From NCBI RefSeq assembly GCF_006494775.1, contig NZ_CP041146.1:2728001-2792000 (forward strand): a stretch of 64,000 bases of DNA, in the 5' to 3' direction. A model generated the notes under the pieces. That model worked only from the letters and a program-made list of their open reading frames with translations, searched no databases and was not told where the DNA came from. The translations under genes and the position numbers were made by a program. The first letter of the stretch is position 1, and every line of letters begins with the position of its first letter. This DNA comes from Nocardioides humi (GTDB lineage: Bacteria; Actinomycetota; Actinomycetes; Propionibacteriales; Nocardioidaceae). Below, piece after piece: positions 1-8,369 of the stretch.

Positions 1-64
1 TGGGGTTGTAGCCCCAAACCCGCTTAGCAGGCGGGCGCCATAGACCAGACTAGGCGACGCCTCC
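1..64 (-). tRNA. tRNA-Ser (GCU), 5' part only, cut by the window edge
   Basis: Read on the minus strand, the 5' end at 64 starts GGAGGCG, followed by a D-arm, an anticodon stem CCCGC/GCGGG and the anticodon GCT (plus-strand positions 26-28). The first 16 bases of the window are the long variable arm typical of serine tRNAs (TGGGG/CCCCA stem). The T-arm and 3' acceptor strand lie outside the window. It would read AGC/AGU codons. It diverges from the second serine tRNA at 707. Confidence 0.88.
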
Positions 65-142
65 TCCACCGCACCGGTCGCGGACCGGCCAGCGAGGCAA
101 GGCTACAAGGACCGCCGGGATGCGTCCCAATCGGCCCGCGGG

Positions 143-601
143 TCAGCGGGCGGCACGCTCCAGGTGATCCCGTACGTCGCGCGCGAGGTCGTCCTTGTCG
201 CCGGCGACCAGCTGCACCGGGATGGTCGTGCTGCGCCCGTCGCGCAGCCGCAGCACCAGGCAGTCGATCCCGGACGGCGCGGCGGCGACGGCGTCCTCCA
301 CCTCGCTCCAGCGGGCCTCGGTCGCCCCGGCCGCGCGGATCGCCCGCACCCGGTAGCCGGCGTCGGTGAGCCGGACGACGACCAGCCGGGACCGCAGCCA
401 CCAGGCCAGCGCGATCAGGCCCAGGAGGCCGGCGCCGAGGACCAGGACCAGCAGGTCGGCGTTGAGGTCGGCCGCGACCACGACCGCGGTGACGACGAGC
501 AGGAGCACGGCGAGCAGGACCAGGTAGGCGCCGACGAACCGCGCCGTCACCGGCGGCGCGAGACGGTAGTCGGTGACCCGGTTCGGCTGGGCGCTGCTCA
601 T
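143..601 (-). CDS. small PH-domain-like membrane protein
   Basis: A 152-residue protein with two adjacent hydrophobic segments (about residues 22-45 and 50-66) followed by a roughly 80-residue soluble part that contains a tryptophan followed by charged residues (RWSEVEDA) and alternating beta-like hydrophobics. This is the architecture of actinobacterial bacterial-PH (DUF3093/YdbS-like) membrane proteins of unknown function. An ATG at 610 would add three residues; I chose the ATG at 601 (MSSAQPN) because the longer form adds nothing recognisable. It sits alone between two serine tRNA genes. No catalytic motif is visible. Confidence 0.6.
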   Translation of the reverse strand: MSSAQPNRVTDYRLAPPVTARFVGAYLVLLAVLLLVVTAVVVAADLNADLLVLVLGAGLLGLIALAWWLRSRLVVVRLTDAGYRVRAIRAAGATEARWSEVEDAVAAAPSGIDCLVLRLRDGRSTTIPVQLVAGDKDDLARDVRDHLERAAR

Positions 602-706
602 GGGCCGCATTGTTCAACGCCGGGTGAGGACGGGGCAAAGCGGCGGGGTGCGCCCCCACTAGACTCGGGCGGGTGCCCGGCCGGCGGATGCGTCGTACCG
701 GGCCTG

Positions 707-794
<88 letters not shown>

Positions 795-811
795 GCCGCG
801 ACGGGACCGCC

Positions 812-1831
812 TCACAACAGCGGCGCGAACCGCCCGGGCTCCGGTCGCACGGCGGCCGCCTGCTCGGCGACCCGGCTGCGCCGGCCCCGGTTGCCGGTCA
901 GCGCGAGGTCGAGGCGGATGAGGAGCCAGCCGAGGACCAGGCCCACGACCAGCCCGTAGACCACCGACAGGGTGGCCTCCTCGACCGAGACGGCCGGGTT
1001 GGCGAGGGCGGTCGCGGTGGGCGAGGTGGCGGCGACGCCGAAGGCGCACACCCACCACCCCTGGCGGCGGCGGGCCCGCATGTGGCAGCCGTAGGCGAGG
1101 GCGGGTACGCCGAGCACGGTGGCGATCGGGCGCGGGAACGCGCCGAGGTTCTCCCGGCTCCACGACACCCAGTCCAGCAGCTGGTCGACCAGCCCGGTGG
1201 AGCCGTAGCGGCGCAGCAGCTCGGCGTAGAGCAGGGTCATGGCGAGCACGACGGCGCCGATCCCCACGATGACCAGGCCCCGGCGGCCCAGGCCGTGGAA
1301 GCCGGCGCCGAGGCGGTGGACGAGGACGCTCGCGCCGACGAAGGCGAGCCCGAGCCCGACGTACTCGAAGCGCTCCTTCTGGATCGCCGGCTCGAAGCCG
1401 ACGGTCGCCATCGCGCCGACGCCGGCGACGAGCAGGCCGACGACGCACTCCCTGGCGGCGGTGGCGATGCCGGCCGCCGGGACGGTGATCATCACGCCGA
1501 GGACGGCGGCGACGGCCGAGGTGCCGACCGCGGCCCCGGTCAGCAGCAGGTCGTTGTCACTCGCGACGGCGACCAGGCCGCAGCCCAGGGCGAGCGGGGC
1601 GAACACGAGCGACCGGCCGCCGGTGCGCGCGGCGAGGCCCCAGGTGAACGTCGTGGCGACGGTGACCGCGCCGGCGGTGCCGAGCCACTCGGGGCCGACC
1701 GGCACCATCGCGCAGACCAGCGCGGCGGTGGCGAGGACGACCAGCGTGAACCACGTCACCAGCGGCGCCCGCGAGGCCCCGAACTCACCGATGCGCTGCT
1801 CGAGCGGGACACGGGAGGGGGCACGGGACAC
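812..1831 (-). CDS. polytopic membrane protein of unknown function
   Basis: About 339 residues with roughly nine or ten hydrophobic helices spread along the length and a short charged C-terminal tail. I recognise no transporter or enzyme motif. The start is uncertain: the frame stays open to 1924, but upstream residues are polar and unlike a membrane-protein N-terminus. The GTG at 1831 (VSRAPS) places a short cytosolic head before the first helix. The stop lies 17 bp after the tRNA-Ser on the opposite strand. Confidence 0.55.
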   Translation of the reverse strand: MSRAPSRVPLEQRIGEFGASRAPLVTWFTLVVLATAALVCAMVPVGPEWLGTAGAVTVATTFTWGLAARTGGRSLVFAPLALGCGLVAVASDNDLLLTGAAVGTSAVAAVLGVMITVPAAGIATAARECVVGLLVAGVGAMATVGFEPAIQKERFEYVGLGLAFVGASVLVHRLGAGFHGLGRRGLVIVGIGAVVLAMTLLYAELLRRYGSTGLVDQLLDWVSWSRENLGAFPRPIATVLGVPALAYGCHMRARRRQGWWVCAFGVAATSPTATALANPAVSVEEATLSVVYGLVVGLVLGWLLIRLDLALTGNRGRRSRVAEQAAAVRPEPGRFAPLL

Positions 1832-1924
1832 GGAGGAGCAGCCTACTCGTCGCCCGGCAGCGCGGCGGGAGGCGACCTCCGGGAACTTGTTGGCTTTCGC
1901 GTCGCCGGAGACGCGCTCGGGCAA

Positions 1925-2719
1925 TCAGCACAGACGACGGTTTTCCAAAGAGGGGTTGACCCGACGGGCCTCCTCGAGCACCGACCGCTCCGCGACGGCC
2001 CGGACCACCTCGGGCTCGTCGGGGCTCCCCGGGCCGGCCTCGGCGAGCACCTCGCCGAAGGGGTCGACCACCAGCGAGTGCCCGCAGTAGCGCCGGGCGG
2101 GCTGGCCGGCGGCGGCGACGTACACGGTGTTCTCGATCGCGCGCGCGGTCAGCAGGGTGCGCCAGTGGTGCACCTTGCGCGAGCCGGCCACCCACGCAGC
2201 AGGTACGACGAGCACCTCGGCGCCGCGGTCGACCAGCGCCCGGGCGAGCTCGGGGAAGCGGAGGTCGTAGCAGGTCATCAGCCCGACCCGCCAGCCGTGC
2301 AGGTCGACGACGACCGGCTCGAGCGGGCCGGCGGTGAGGCGGTCGGACTCGCGGTAGCCGAAGGAGTCGTACAGGTGCACCTTCCGGTACGACGCCGTCG
2401 CCTCCCCCCGCACCAGGAGCGTGTTGTAGGGCCGCTCGGCGTCCGGCCCGCGCTCGAACATGCCGGCCACGACCGTGGTGCCCTGCGCGGCCGCGGCATC
2501 GGCGAGGGTGGCGCCGAACGGGCCGTCGAGCGGCTCGGCGTACGCGCTGATGTCGGAGCCGGCCTCCCCGAAGTCGCGGGCGAAGGCCTCGGGGAACACC
2601 ACGAGGTCGGCGTCGCCGGCGTGCTCCGCGGCCAGCCGGGCGAGCGCGTCGCGATTGGCCGCGGGGTCGAGCGCCGACGCGGCCTGCACCAGGGCGAGGC
2701 GGAGCGTGGGGGTCGTCAC
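1925..2719 (-). CDS. carbon-nitrogen hydrolase (nitrilase superfamily amidase)
   Basis: A 264-residue protein from a GTG start. The superfamily's Glu-Lys-Cys catalytic triad is visible: E44 in VVFPEAF, K113 in YRKVHLYD and C150 in LMTCYDLRFPE. Such enzymes hydrolyse amides or nitriles through a cysteine thioester. The subgroup resembles omega-amidase/deaminated-glutathione amidase (Nit1/YafV-like), but the substrate cannot be read from sequence. The frame is open upstream to 3301, but that part is antisense to the MobA-like gene. It is divergent from the gene at 2757, with only 37 bp between the starts. Confidence 0.85.
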   Translation of the reverse strand: MTTPTLRLALVQAASALDPAANRDALARLAAEHAGDADLVVFPEAFARDFGEAGSDISAYAEPLDGPFGATLADAAAAQGTTVVAGMFERGPDAERPYNTLLVRGEATASYRKVHLYDSFGYRESDRLTAGPLEPVVVDLHGWRVGLMTCYDLRFPELARALVDRGAEVLVVPAAWVAGSRKVHHWRTLLTARAIENTVYVAAAGQPARRYCGHSLVVDPFGEVLAEAGPGSPDEPEVVRAVAERSVLEEARRVNPSLENRRLC

Positions 2720-2756
2720 GGTGCCAGCGTAGGCCCCGGTTTGGGAGACTTCTGGG

Positions 2757-3350
2757 GTGGTCATCGAGCTCGGACTGTCCGGATTCGCCGCCGTCGTGCT
2801 GGCCGGCGGCCGGGGCAGCCGGCTGGGCGGCTTCGACAAGGCCTCGATCGAGGTCGACGGCCGGACCCTGCTCGAGCACGCGCTCGACGCGGTCGTCGAC
2901 GCCGGGGAGGTGGTGGTCGTCGGGCACCAGGTGCCGACCGAGCGGCCGGTGACCTTCGTCGTCGAGGAGCCCCGGTACGGCGGCCCCGCGGCGGGCCTGC
3001 TGACCGGGCGCGACGTGCTGCTGCGGACGTTCCCGACCATCGCGGTGCTCGCGGTGGACATGCCGCGGCTCACGCCCGGCACCTTCCGGCGGCTGCACGA
3101 GGCGGCGGTCGGGCACGAGGGCGCGGTGCTGGCGGACGGCGCCGGTCGCCGGCAGCTGGCGTTCGTGGTGGAGACGGCGCGGTTGGACGCCGTACGTCCG
3201 GACCACGAGGGGCAGCACGGCCTGTCGGTCCGCGCGCTGCTGGAGCCGCTCGACCTCGTCGAGGTCGCGCCGGCCGGCGGCGAGGCCCGCGACATCGACA
3301 CCTGGAGCGACCTGCGCGACGTCGCCTCCGAGGGACCGTCTCTGGAGTGA
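2757..3350 (+). CDS. MobA-like molybdenum cofactor nucleotidyltransferase
   Basis: A 197-residue Rossmann-like nucleotidyltransferase with the signature LAGGRGSRLGGFDKA at residues 15-29 (glycine-rich nucleotide loop plus the DK pair), then PRYGGPAAGL and the metal-binding AVDMPRL. This is the fold of MobA, which adds GMP (or CMP in relatives) to molybdopterin. The GTG start gives the standard short N-terminus. The DUF6457 gene follows 55 bp downstream, a pairing I know from other actinobacteria. No other Mo-cofactor gene is in the window, so the exact nucleotide substrate is inferred. Confidence 0.8.
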   Translation: MVIELGLSGFAAVVLAGGRGSRLGGFDKASIEVDGRTLLEHALDAVVDAGEVVVVGHQVPTERPVTFVVEEPRYGGPAAGLLTGRDVLLRTFPTIAVLAVDMPRLTPGTFRRLHEAAVGHEGAVLADGAGRRQLAFVVETARLDAVRPDHEGQHGLSVRALLEPLDLVEVAPAGGEARDIDTWSDLRDVASEGPSLE

Positions 3351-3405
3351 TCCCGGACTACCGCCAGGCCTTGTCAGAGACCGGCGGTCGTATCACTCTG
3401 GTCGG

Positions 3406-3729
3406 GTGAACCTCCACGACTGGATCGACGAGTTGTGCGACGCCCTGGACATCGAGGCCGAGGCTGACGAGGGCCTGCTGGGCGACCTCGCCGGGATCAC
3501 GCACGAGAACGTCCACCCGGCCGCGGGTCCCGTGACCGCCTTCCTGCTGGGCTTCGCCGCCGGCGAGCAGGGCGCCGACCCCGACGCCGTCGAGCTGCTC
3601 GCCGCGAAGGCGCAGACGCTCGCGGAGTCCTGGGACCGGCCCGCGGGCGCAGTGGACGTCGAGGTCGAGGACGTCGAGGTCGACGAGCTCGCCGCCGCGG
3701 AGTACGACGACGAGGACTCCCTGGTCTGA
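3406..3729 (+). CDS. DUF6457 family protein
   Basis: A 107-residue acidic helical protein that begins MNLHDWIDELCDALD and contains PAAGPVTAFLLGFAAG, both characteristic of DUF6457. The last 30 residues are almost all Asp/Glu/Val (EVEDVEVDELAAAEYDDEDS) and likely disordered. Function is unknown; its position right behind a MobA-like gene suggests a role in molybdopterin cofactor handling. A family A palindromic repeat starts 5 bp after its stop. Confidence 0.75.
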   Translation: MNLHDWIDELCDALDIEAEADEGLLGDLAGITHENVHPAAGPVTAFLLGFAAGEQGADPDAVELLAAKAQTLAESWDRPAGAVDVEVEDVEVDELAAAEYDDEDSLV

Positions 3730-3734
3730 TCCCC

Positions 3735-3793
3735 GCGCCCCATGCGTATTCGTCGCGGAACGCCCTAATTCGGGACGAGAACGCATGGGGCGC
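3735..3793. repeat. family A palindromic intergenic repeat, copy 1
   Basis: A 59-bp imperfect inverted repeat. The left arm begins GCGCCCCATGCGTATTCG and the right arm ends ACGCATGGGGCGC. The same element, exactly 59 bp each time, occurs at 11747 and 60939. This copy separates two genes on the same strand. It may act as a hairpin terminator or be a REP/MITE-like element; it encodes nothing. Confidence 0.85.
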
Positions 3794-3815
3794 GCGGACC
3801 GGCCAGACTAGGGGC

Positions 3816-4799
3816 ATGCGCGCCGTCACCCAGACCGCCCCCGGCGGGCCCGAGACCCTCGTCGTCACCGAGCTGCCCGACCCAGCCCCCGGGCCGGGCG
3901 AGATCCTCCTGGACGTCGCCGCCACGGCCGTGAACCGGGCCGACCTGCTGCAGCGCCAGGGCTACTACCCGCCGCCGCCCGGCGCGTCGGACGTGATCGG
4001 CCTGGAGTGCAGCGGCACGGTCGCGGCGCTCGGCGAGGGCGTCGACGGCTGGGCGGTGGGCGACGAGGTGTGCGCGCTGCTGGCCGGTGGCGGCTACGCG
4101 AGCCGGGTCGTCGTACCGGCGGGGCAGGTGATGCCGGTCCCCGACGGCGTCGACCTGGTCACCGCCGCGGCGCTGCCCGAGGTGGCGTGCACGGTGTGGT
4201 CGAACGTGTTCATGGTCGCCGGGCTGCGTCCCGGCGACGCCTTCCTGGTGCACGGCGGGGGCGGCGGCATCGGCACCTTCGCGATCCAGCTCGCCGCCGC
4301 GTCCGGCGCGCGGGTCTTCACGACCGCGGGTAGCGAGGAGAAGCTCGCCCGCTGCCGCGAGCTCGGCGCCGAGGTCGCCATCAACTACCGCGACGAGGAC
4401 TTCGTCGAGGTCGTGCGTACGGCGACCGGCGGCGCGGGCGCGGACGTCGTCCTCGACAACATGGGGGCCAAGTACCTCAGTCGCAACGTCGACGTGCTCG
4501 CCGACGAGGGCAAGCTCGTCATCATCGGCATGCAGGGCGGGGCGAAGGCGGAGCTGAACATCGGCCAGCTGCTGTCCAAGCGCGGCGCGGTGATCGCCAC
4601 CGCCCTCCGCTCCCGGCCGGTCGAGGGCAAGGCCCGGATCTGCGCGTCGGTCGTCGAGAACGTGTGGCCGCTCGTGGCCGACGGCACGATCCGGCCGGTC
4701 GTGTCCGCCGTCCTGTCCCTGGACGACGTCGCCGACGCCCACCGGATGATCGAGTCGGGCGAGGCGGTCGGCAAGGTGCTGCTGACCCCCGAACGGTAG
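3816..4799 (+). CDS. NAD(P)H quinone oxidoreductase, PIG3-like MDR family
   Basis: A 327-residue medium-chain dehydrogenase/reductase without catalytic zinc. The N-terminal GroES-like domain has the family motif NRADLLQRQGYYPPPPGASD, and the Rossmann domain carries HGGGGGIGTFAIQLA near residue 145. This closely resembles PIG3/quinone oxidoreductase proteins that reduce quinones with NADPH. The ATG at 3816 gives a standard start. It is followed at 11 bp by bpa on the same strand, so the two may be cotranscribed. Confidence 0.88.
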   Translation: MRAVTQTAPGGPETLVVTELPDPAPGPGEILLDVAATAVNRADLLQRQGYYPPPPGASDVIGLECSGTVAALGEGVDGWAVGDEVCALLAGGGYASRVVVPAGQVMPVPDGVDLVTAAALPEVACTVWSNVFMVAGLRPGDAFLVHGGGGGIGTFAIQLAAASGARVFTTAGSEEKLARCRELGAEVAINYRDEDFVEVVRTATGGAGADVVLDNMGAKYLSRNVDVLADEGKLVIIGMQGGAKAELNIGQLLSKRGAVIATALRSRPVEGKARICASVVENVWPLVADGTIRPVVSAVLSLDDVADAHRMIESGEAVGKVLLTPER

Positions 4800-4809
4800 G
4801 TTGGGGCGC

Positions 4810-5427
4810 ATGACCGAGAACGCCTCCGGGAGCGAAGAGCAGATCGTCGTGGTCGGGCCCGACGGGCAGCCGATCGGCACCGTGCCGGCCTCGGCCGTCG
4901 AGCAGGCCGGGTCCGCCGACCACGGCGACGACGACGGGGAGCGGGCGCTGACCGACCTGGTCGAGCAGCCGGCCAAGGTCATGCGCATCGGCAGCATGAT
5001 CCGCCAGCTCCTCGAGGAGGTGAAGGCGGCGCCCCTCGACGAGGCCAGCCGCAGCCGCCTCGCGGCCATCCACCGCTCCTCGATCGCCGAGCTCGAGCAG
5101 GGCCTGGCCCCCGAGCTCGTGGAGGAGCTGGAGCGGCTGTCGCTGCCGTTCACGGAGGACTCCACCCCCTCGGAGTCGGAGCTGCGGATCGCGCAGGCCC
5201 AGCTGGTCGGCTGGCTGGAGGGGCTGTTCCACGGCATCCAGACCGCGATCTACGCCCAGCAGATGGCCGCCCGCGCCCAGTTCGAGCAGATCCGCCGCGC
5301 GCTGCCGCCCGGCATGAGCCTCGGCGGGCCCGGCACCCCGGGCGGGCCCGGCGCCCCCGGCGCCCCGCAGGCCACGGCCGAGCAGGAGGGCGGCGAGCAG
5401 TCGTCCTCCGGCGGCATGTACCTGTAA
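4810..5427 (+). CDS. bpa: bacterial proteasome activator Bpa (PafE)
   Basis: A 205-residue protein of the DUF2587 family. The helical core shows the conserved stretches LVEQPAKVMRIGSMIRQLLE, AAPLDEASRSRL and LVGWLEGLFHGIQTAI. A Gly/Pro-rich linker follows and the protein ends in GMYL. In mycobacteria the matching GQYL tail docks into alpha-ring pockets of the 20S proteasome, opens the gate and allows ATP-independent degradation of unfolded proteins. I chose the ATG at 4810 over the TTG at 4801 because MTEN is the natural start. Its presence implies a 20S proteasome elsewhere in the genome. Confidence 0.93.
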   Translation: MTENASGSEEQIVVVGPDGQPIGTVPASAVEQAGSADHGDDDGERALTDLVEQPAKVMRIGSMIRQLLEEVKAAPLDEASRSRLAAIHRSSIAELEQGLAPELVEELERLSLPFTEDSTPSESELRIAQAQLVGWLEGLFHGIQTAIYAQQMAARAQFEQIRRALPPGMSLGGPGTPGGPGAPGAPQATAEQEGGEQSSSGGMYL

Positions 5428-5440
5428 CGCCGGCCGGAGC

Positions 5441-6067
5441 TCAGCGACGTCGGCCGAGCCGCGAGACCAGCAGCAGGCCGAGGAGGCCGATCAGGCTGAT
5501 CGCGGCGCCCGACGCGAGCACCCGTCCGATCTGCGGCGGGTCGCCCAGCGGGTCGGCGGGCTCGTGGAAGCGCACCGGCTCAGGGGTCGGGGTCGGCGCG
5601 GGCGGCGGCTCGACGGAGGCGAGGAACTGCTCCAGCGAGTCCGCGATCTTCGGCGTGAGGCCCTTCGGCAGCAGCACCGTCCCGCCGCAGGCGTCGGCGA
5701 CGATGCCGTCGACGGTGTCCTCGGTGAAGAAGACGTACGACGACCCCTGCTGCACGCCCGGCTGGGCGCCGACCGGCCAGTCGATGGTCACCGCGGCCTG
5801 CTGGCCCTTGGCGATGTCGCCCAGGTAGGACCGCTCCACCGTCACGCCGTACCCGACCCGGCCGGAGCCGCTCACCGGCGCGGCCGCGTCGACCCGGGCC
5901 ACGAACACGTCGTCGGACGCCGCGGCCCGCTGGTCGACCGCCACCTCGTCGGTGAGGTCGAGGCCGGCGCAGTCGGCGGGCAGGCCGCTCGCCGTGCCGG
6001 CGGCGGCACCGGGGAGGGCGAGCAGCGCGGACGCCGCCAGCAGGGCGGCGGGAAGCAGGCGTCTCAC
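5441..6067 (-). CDS. secreted or membrane-anchored protein of unknown function
   Basis: A 208-residue protein with an N-terminal signal peptide ([22 protein letters not shown]), an extracytoplasmic domain with two cysteines (PADCAG and ADACGG) that could form a disulfide, a Pro-rich linker ([11 protein letters not shown]) and one C-terminal membrane helix followed by RLGRRR. The middle has the feel of a small beta-rich netrin-like fold, but I cannot assign it. The GTG start overlaps the stop of the upstream HAD gene (GTGA), so the two are translationally coupled. Confidence 0.7.
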   Translation of the reverse strand: MRRLLPAALLAASALLALPGAAAGTASGLPADCAGLDLTDEVAVDQRAAASDDVFVARVDAAAPVSGSGRVGYGVTVERSYLGDIAKGQQAAVTIDWPVGAQPGVQQGSSYVFFTEDTVDGIVADACGGTVLLPKGLTPKIADSLEQFLASVEPPPAPTPTPEPVRFHEPADPLGDPPQIGRVLASGAAISLIGLLGLLLVSRLGRRR

Positions 6068-6936
6068 CCGTCCATCCCACCAGATCCGGCGACGGGGAAC
6101 CAGCGGCCGATCTCGACCGCGGCGCCGTCGACGTCGACGGAGTCGGTGACCGCGTCGGCGACCGCCTTCACCTCGTCGACGGCCTGGCCCATGGCCACGC
6201 CCCGGCCGGCCCACTGCAGCATCTCGATGTCGTTGCGGCCGTCGCCGATGGCGAGCACGTCGGCGCGGTCGACGCCGAGCTGCTGGGCGACGTACTCCAG
6301 GCCGGACGCCTTGGAGACGCCGACGGGCGCGAGGTCGAGCCAGGCGGTCCAGCCGACGACGTAGTCGGTGCCGTGGAGGCCGAGGTTGGCGGCGAGCTGC
6401 ACGAAGTCCTCCGCGGTGGCCTTCGGGTCGCGGATGATCACGCGGCTGACCGGCTCGGCGACCATGTCCTCGACCGCGGCCACGATCGTCGTACCGCCGA
6501 GCTCGCCGTCGGGGAACGGGCCGGACACGCGGTAGCCGATCCCCCGCTCCTCGACCGCGACCAGCGCGTCCGGGTGCTGCTCGAGGACGGCCGCGACGGC
6601 CGGGCGAGCGTCGAAGGTGACCTCGTGGACGACCTCGGCGGGCGGGTACCGCAGCACGACCGCGCCGTTGGCGGCGACGATCCACAGCTGCTCGCCGTGG
6701 CCGTGGAGGTCGAGCATGTCGGCGACCACGGTCATGTTGTGGGGCGCGCGGCCGGAGGCGAGGACGACGTGCGCACCGGAGTCGAGGACCCGCTGGACGG
6801 CGTCGTGGACGGCCGGGGTGACCTCCTCGTGGCTCATGCCGAGGCCGGCGACCCACTTGAGCAGGGTGCCGTCGATGTCGAGCGCGACGAGGCGGGGCTG
6901 CCAGTCGCTCGCCGGAGCGATCATCGGAGCGCTCAT
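6064..6936 (-). CDS. Cof-type HAD-superfamily phosphatase
   Basis: A 290-residue haloacid-dehalogenase hydrolase with motif I LDIDGTLL (catalytic Asp pair, residues 19-26), motif II ASGR and motif IV GDGRND near residue 231, with a C2-type cap between. These enzymes dephosphorylate sugar phosphates, FMN or similar small molecules in the cytosol. Its ATG overlaps the serS stop (ATGA) and its stop overlaps the next GTG, so serS, this gene and the gene at 5441 form one compact operon. The substrate is not readable. Confidence 0.85.
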   Translation of the reverse strand: MSAPMIAPASDWQPRLVALDIDGTLLKWVAGLGMSHEEVTPAVHDAVQRVLDSGAHVVLASGRAPHNMTVVADMLDLHGHGEQLWIVAANGAVVLRYPPAEVVHEVTFDARPAVAAVLEQHPDALVAVEERGIGYRVSGPFPDGELGGTTIVAAVEDMVAEPVSRVIIRDPKATAEDFVQLAANLGLHGTDYVVGWTAWLDLAPVGVSKASGLEYVAQQLGVDRADVLAIGDGRNDIEMLQWAGRGVAMGQAVDEVKAVADAVTDSVDVDGAAVEIGRWFPVAGSGGMDG

Positions 6937-8211
6937 CGGGTGACGGGCTCCAGGACCTCGAGCCCGCCCAGGAAGGGCCGCAGCGCCTTCGGGACCCGGA
7001 CCGAGCCGTCGGCCTGCTGATGGGTCTCGAGGACGGCGACGATCGCGCGGGTGATCGCGGTGAGGGTGCCGTTGAGCGTGGCGACCGGGCCGGTCCGGTC
7101 GCCGTACCGGCCGCGGGTGTCGAGGCGGCGGGTCTGGAAGTCGGTGCAGTTGGAGGTCGAGGTGAGCTCGCGGTACTTGCCCTGGGTCGGGATCCACGCC
7201 TCGCAGTCGAACTTGCGGATCGCGCTCGACCCGAGGTCGCCGGCGGCGATGTCGACGATGCGGTAGGCGAGCTCGAGCTTGTCGAGGAACTCCCTCTCCC
7301 ACGCGAGCAGCCGCTGGTGCTCGGCGGCGGCGTCCTCAAGGGTGGCGTAGACGAACATCTCGACCTTGTCGAACCAGTGGACCCGGATGATCCCCTTGGT
7401 GTCCTTGCCGTGCGAGCCGGCCTCCTTGCGGAAGCAGGGGCTGAAGCTGGCGTACCTCCTCGGGAGCGTCGTACCGTCGAGGATCTCCTTGGAGTGGTAC
7501 GCCGCCATCGGCACCTCGGACGTGCCGACGAGGTACATCTCCTCGCCCTCGATCCGGTAGATGTCCTCGCCGCCGCCCTGGTCGAGGTAGCCAGTGCCCT
7601 CCATCGCCTCCCTTCTGACGAGGGAGGGGCGATCACCTGGGTGAAGCCGGCGTCGCGGGCCTGCTCCATGGCGAGGTTGACCAGCGCCAGCTCGAGCTGG
7701 GCGCCGACGCCGGTGAGGAAGTAGAACCGGCTGCCGCTGACCTTGGCGCCTCTCTCCAGGTCGATGGCGCCGAGGATGCGGCCGAGCTCGATGTGGTCGC
7801 GCGGCTCGAAGCCCTCTTTCGCGAAGTCTCTGGGGTGCCCACGGTCTCCAGGACCACGAAGTCGTCCTCGCCGCCGGTCGGGGTCTCGTCGGCGACGACA
7901 TTGGGGATCGCCTTGAGGGCGTCGGTCCAGGCCTCGTCGGCGCTTGTCTGTGCTGCTTCGAGATCCTTGACCTCGGCGGCGAGCTGCTTGACCTGCGCGA
8001 GCAGCGCCTGCTTCTCCTCGCCCTGCGCCTGGGCGACCTGCTTGCCGAAGCTCTTCTGGGCGGCGCGCTTCTCCTCGAAGGCGGCGATCGCCGTACGACG
8101 GGCCGCGTCGGCCTCCAGCGCACGGTCGACCACGTCCGGGGACGCGCCCCGCTTCGCCTGCGAGGCACGGACGCGGTCGGGCTCGTCGCGGAGGATGCGC
8201 GGGTCGATCAT
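6933..8211 (-). CDS. serS: serine--tRNA ligase, two frameshifts as sequenced
   Basis: Class II seryl-tRNA synthetase, charging tRNA-Ser. The N-terminal coiled-coil arm ([20 protein letters not shown] to about residue 110) lies in one frame. The segment [16 protein letters not shown] to [12 protein letters not shown] is in a second. The catalytic core with [26 protein letters not shown] and [13 protein letters not shown] is in the third. Breaks fall at runs of four G at 7832-7835 and 7626-7629, where one more base restores a complete protein of about 425 residues. The gene is essential and otherwise intact, so a sequence error is more likely than decay. AGA codons cluster near the breaks. Confidence 0.9.
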
Positions 8212-8270
8212 GCCGCTCAGGCTATCCGCCGGGTCCGCGTCGCCGCGCCCCGGTTTGGGTCTGGCGGTGC

Positions 8271-8366
8271 TGCAGGAATCGCCGCTTCAGTGGCGAAACT
8301 GTCACTTCTTGCCCGTTGCAACGGGCAAGAAGTGCAGGAAGCACCTCTTAAGCGGTGATTCCTGCA
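8271..8366. repeat. family B palindromic intergenic repeat, copy 1
   Basis: A 96-bp element bounded by TGCAGGAATC and GATTCCTGCA, with a central perfect palindrome CTTGCCCGTTGCAACGGGCA that extends to CTTCTTG/CAAGAAG. A second copy, also 96 bp, lies at 28033. It sits between serS and the aldo/keto reductase gene, both on the minus strand. Confidence 0.85.
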
Positions 8367-8369
8367 TCC

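Noticed and set aside
1..16. Hairpin TGGGG...CCCCA at the window start as a terminator
   Set aside because: It is the variable arm of the truncated minus-strand tRNA-Ser (GCU).
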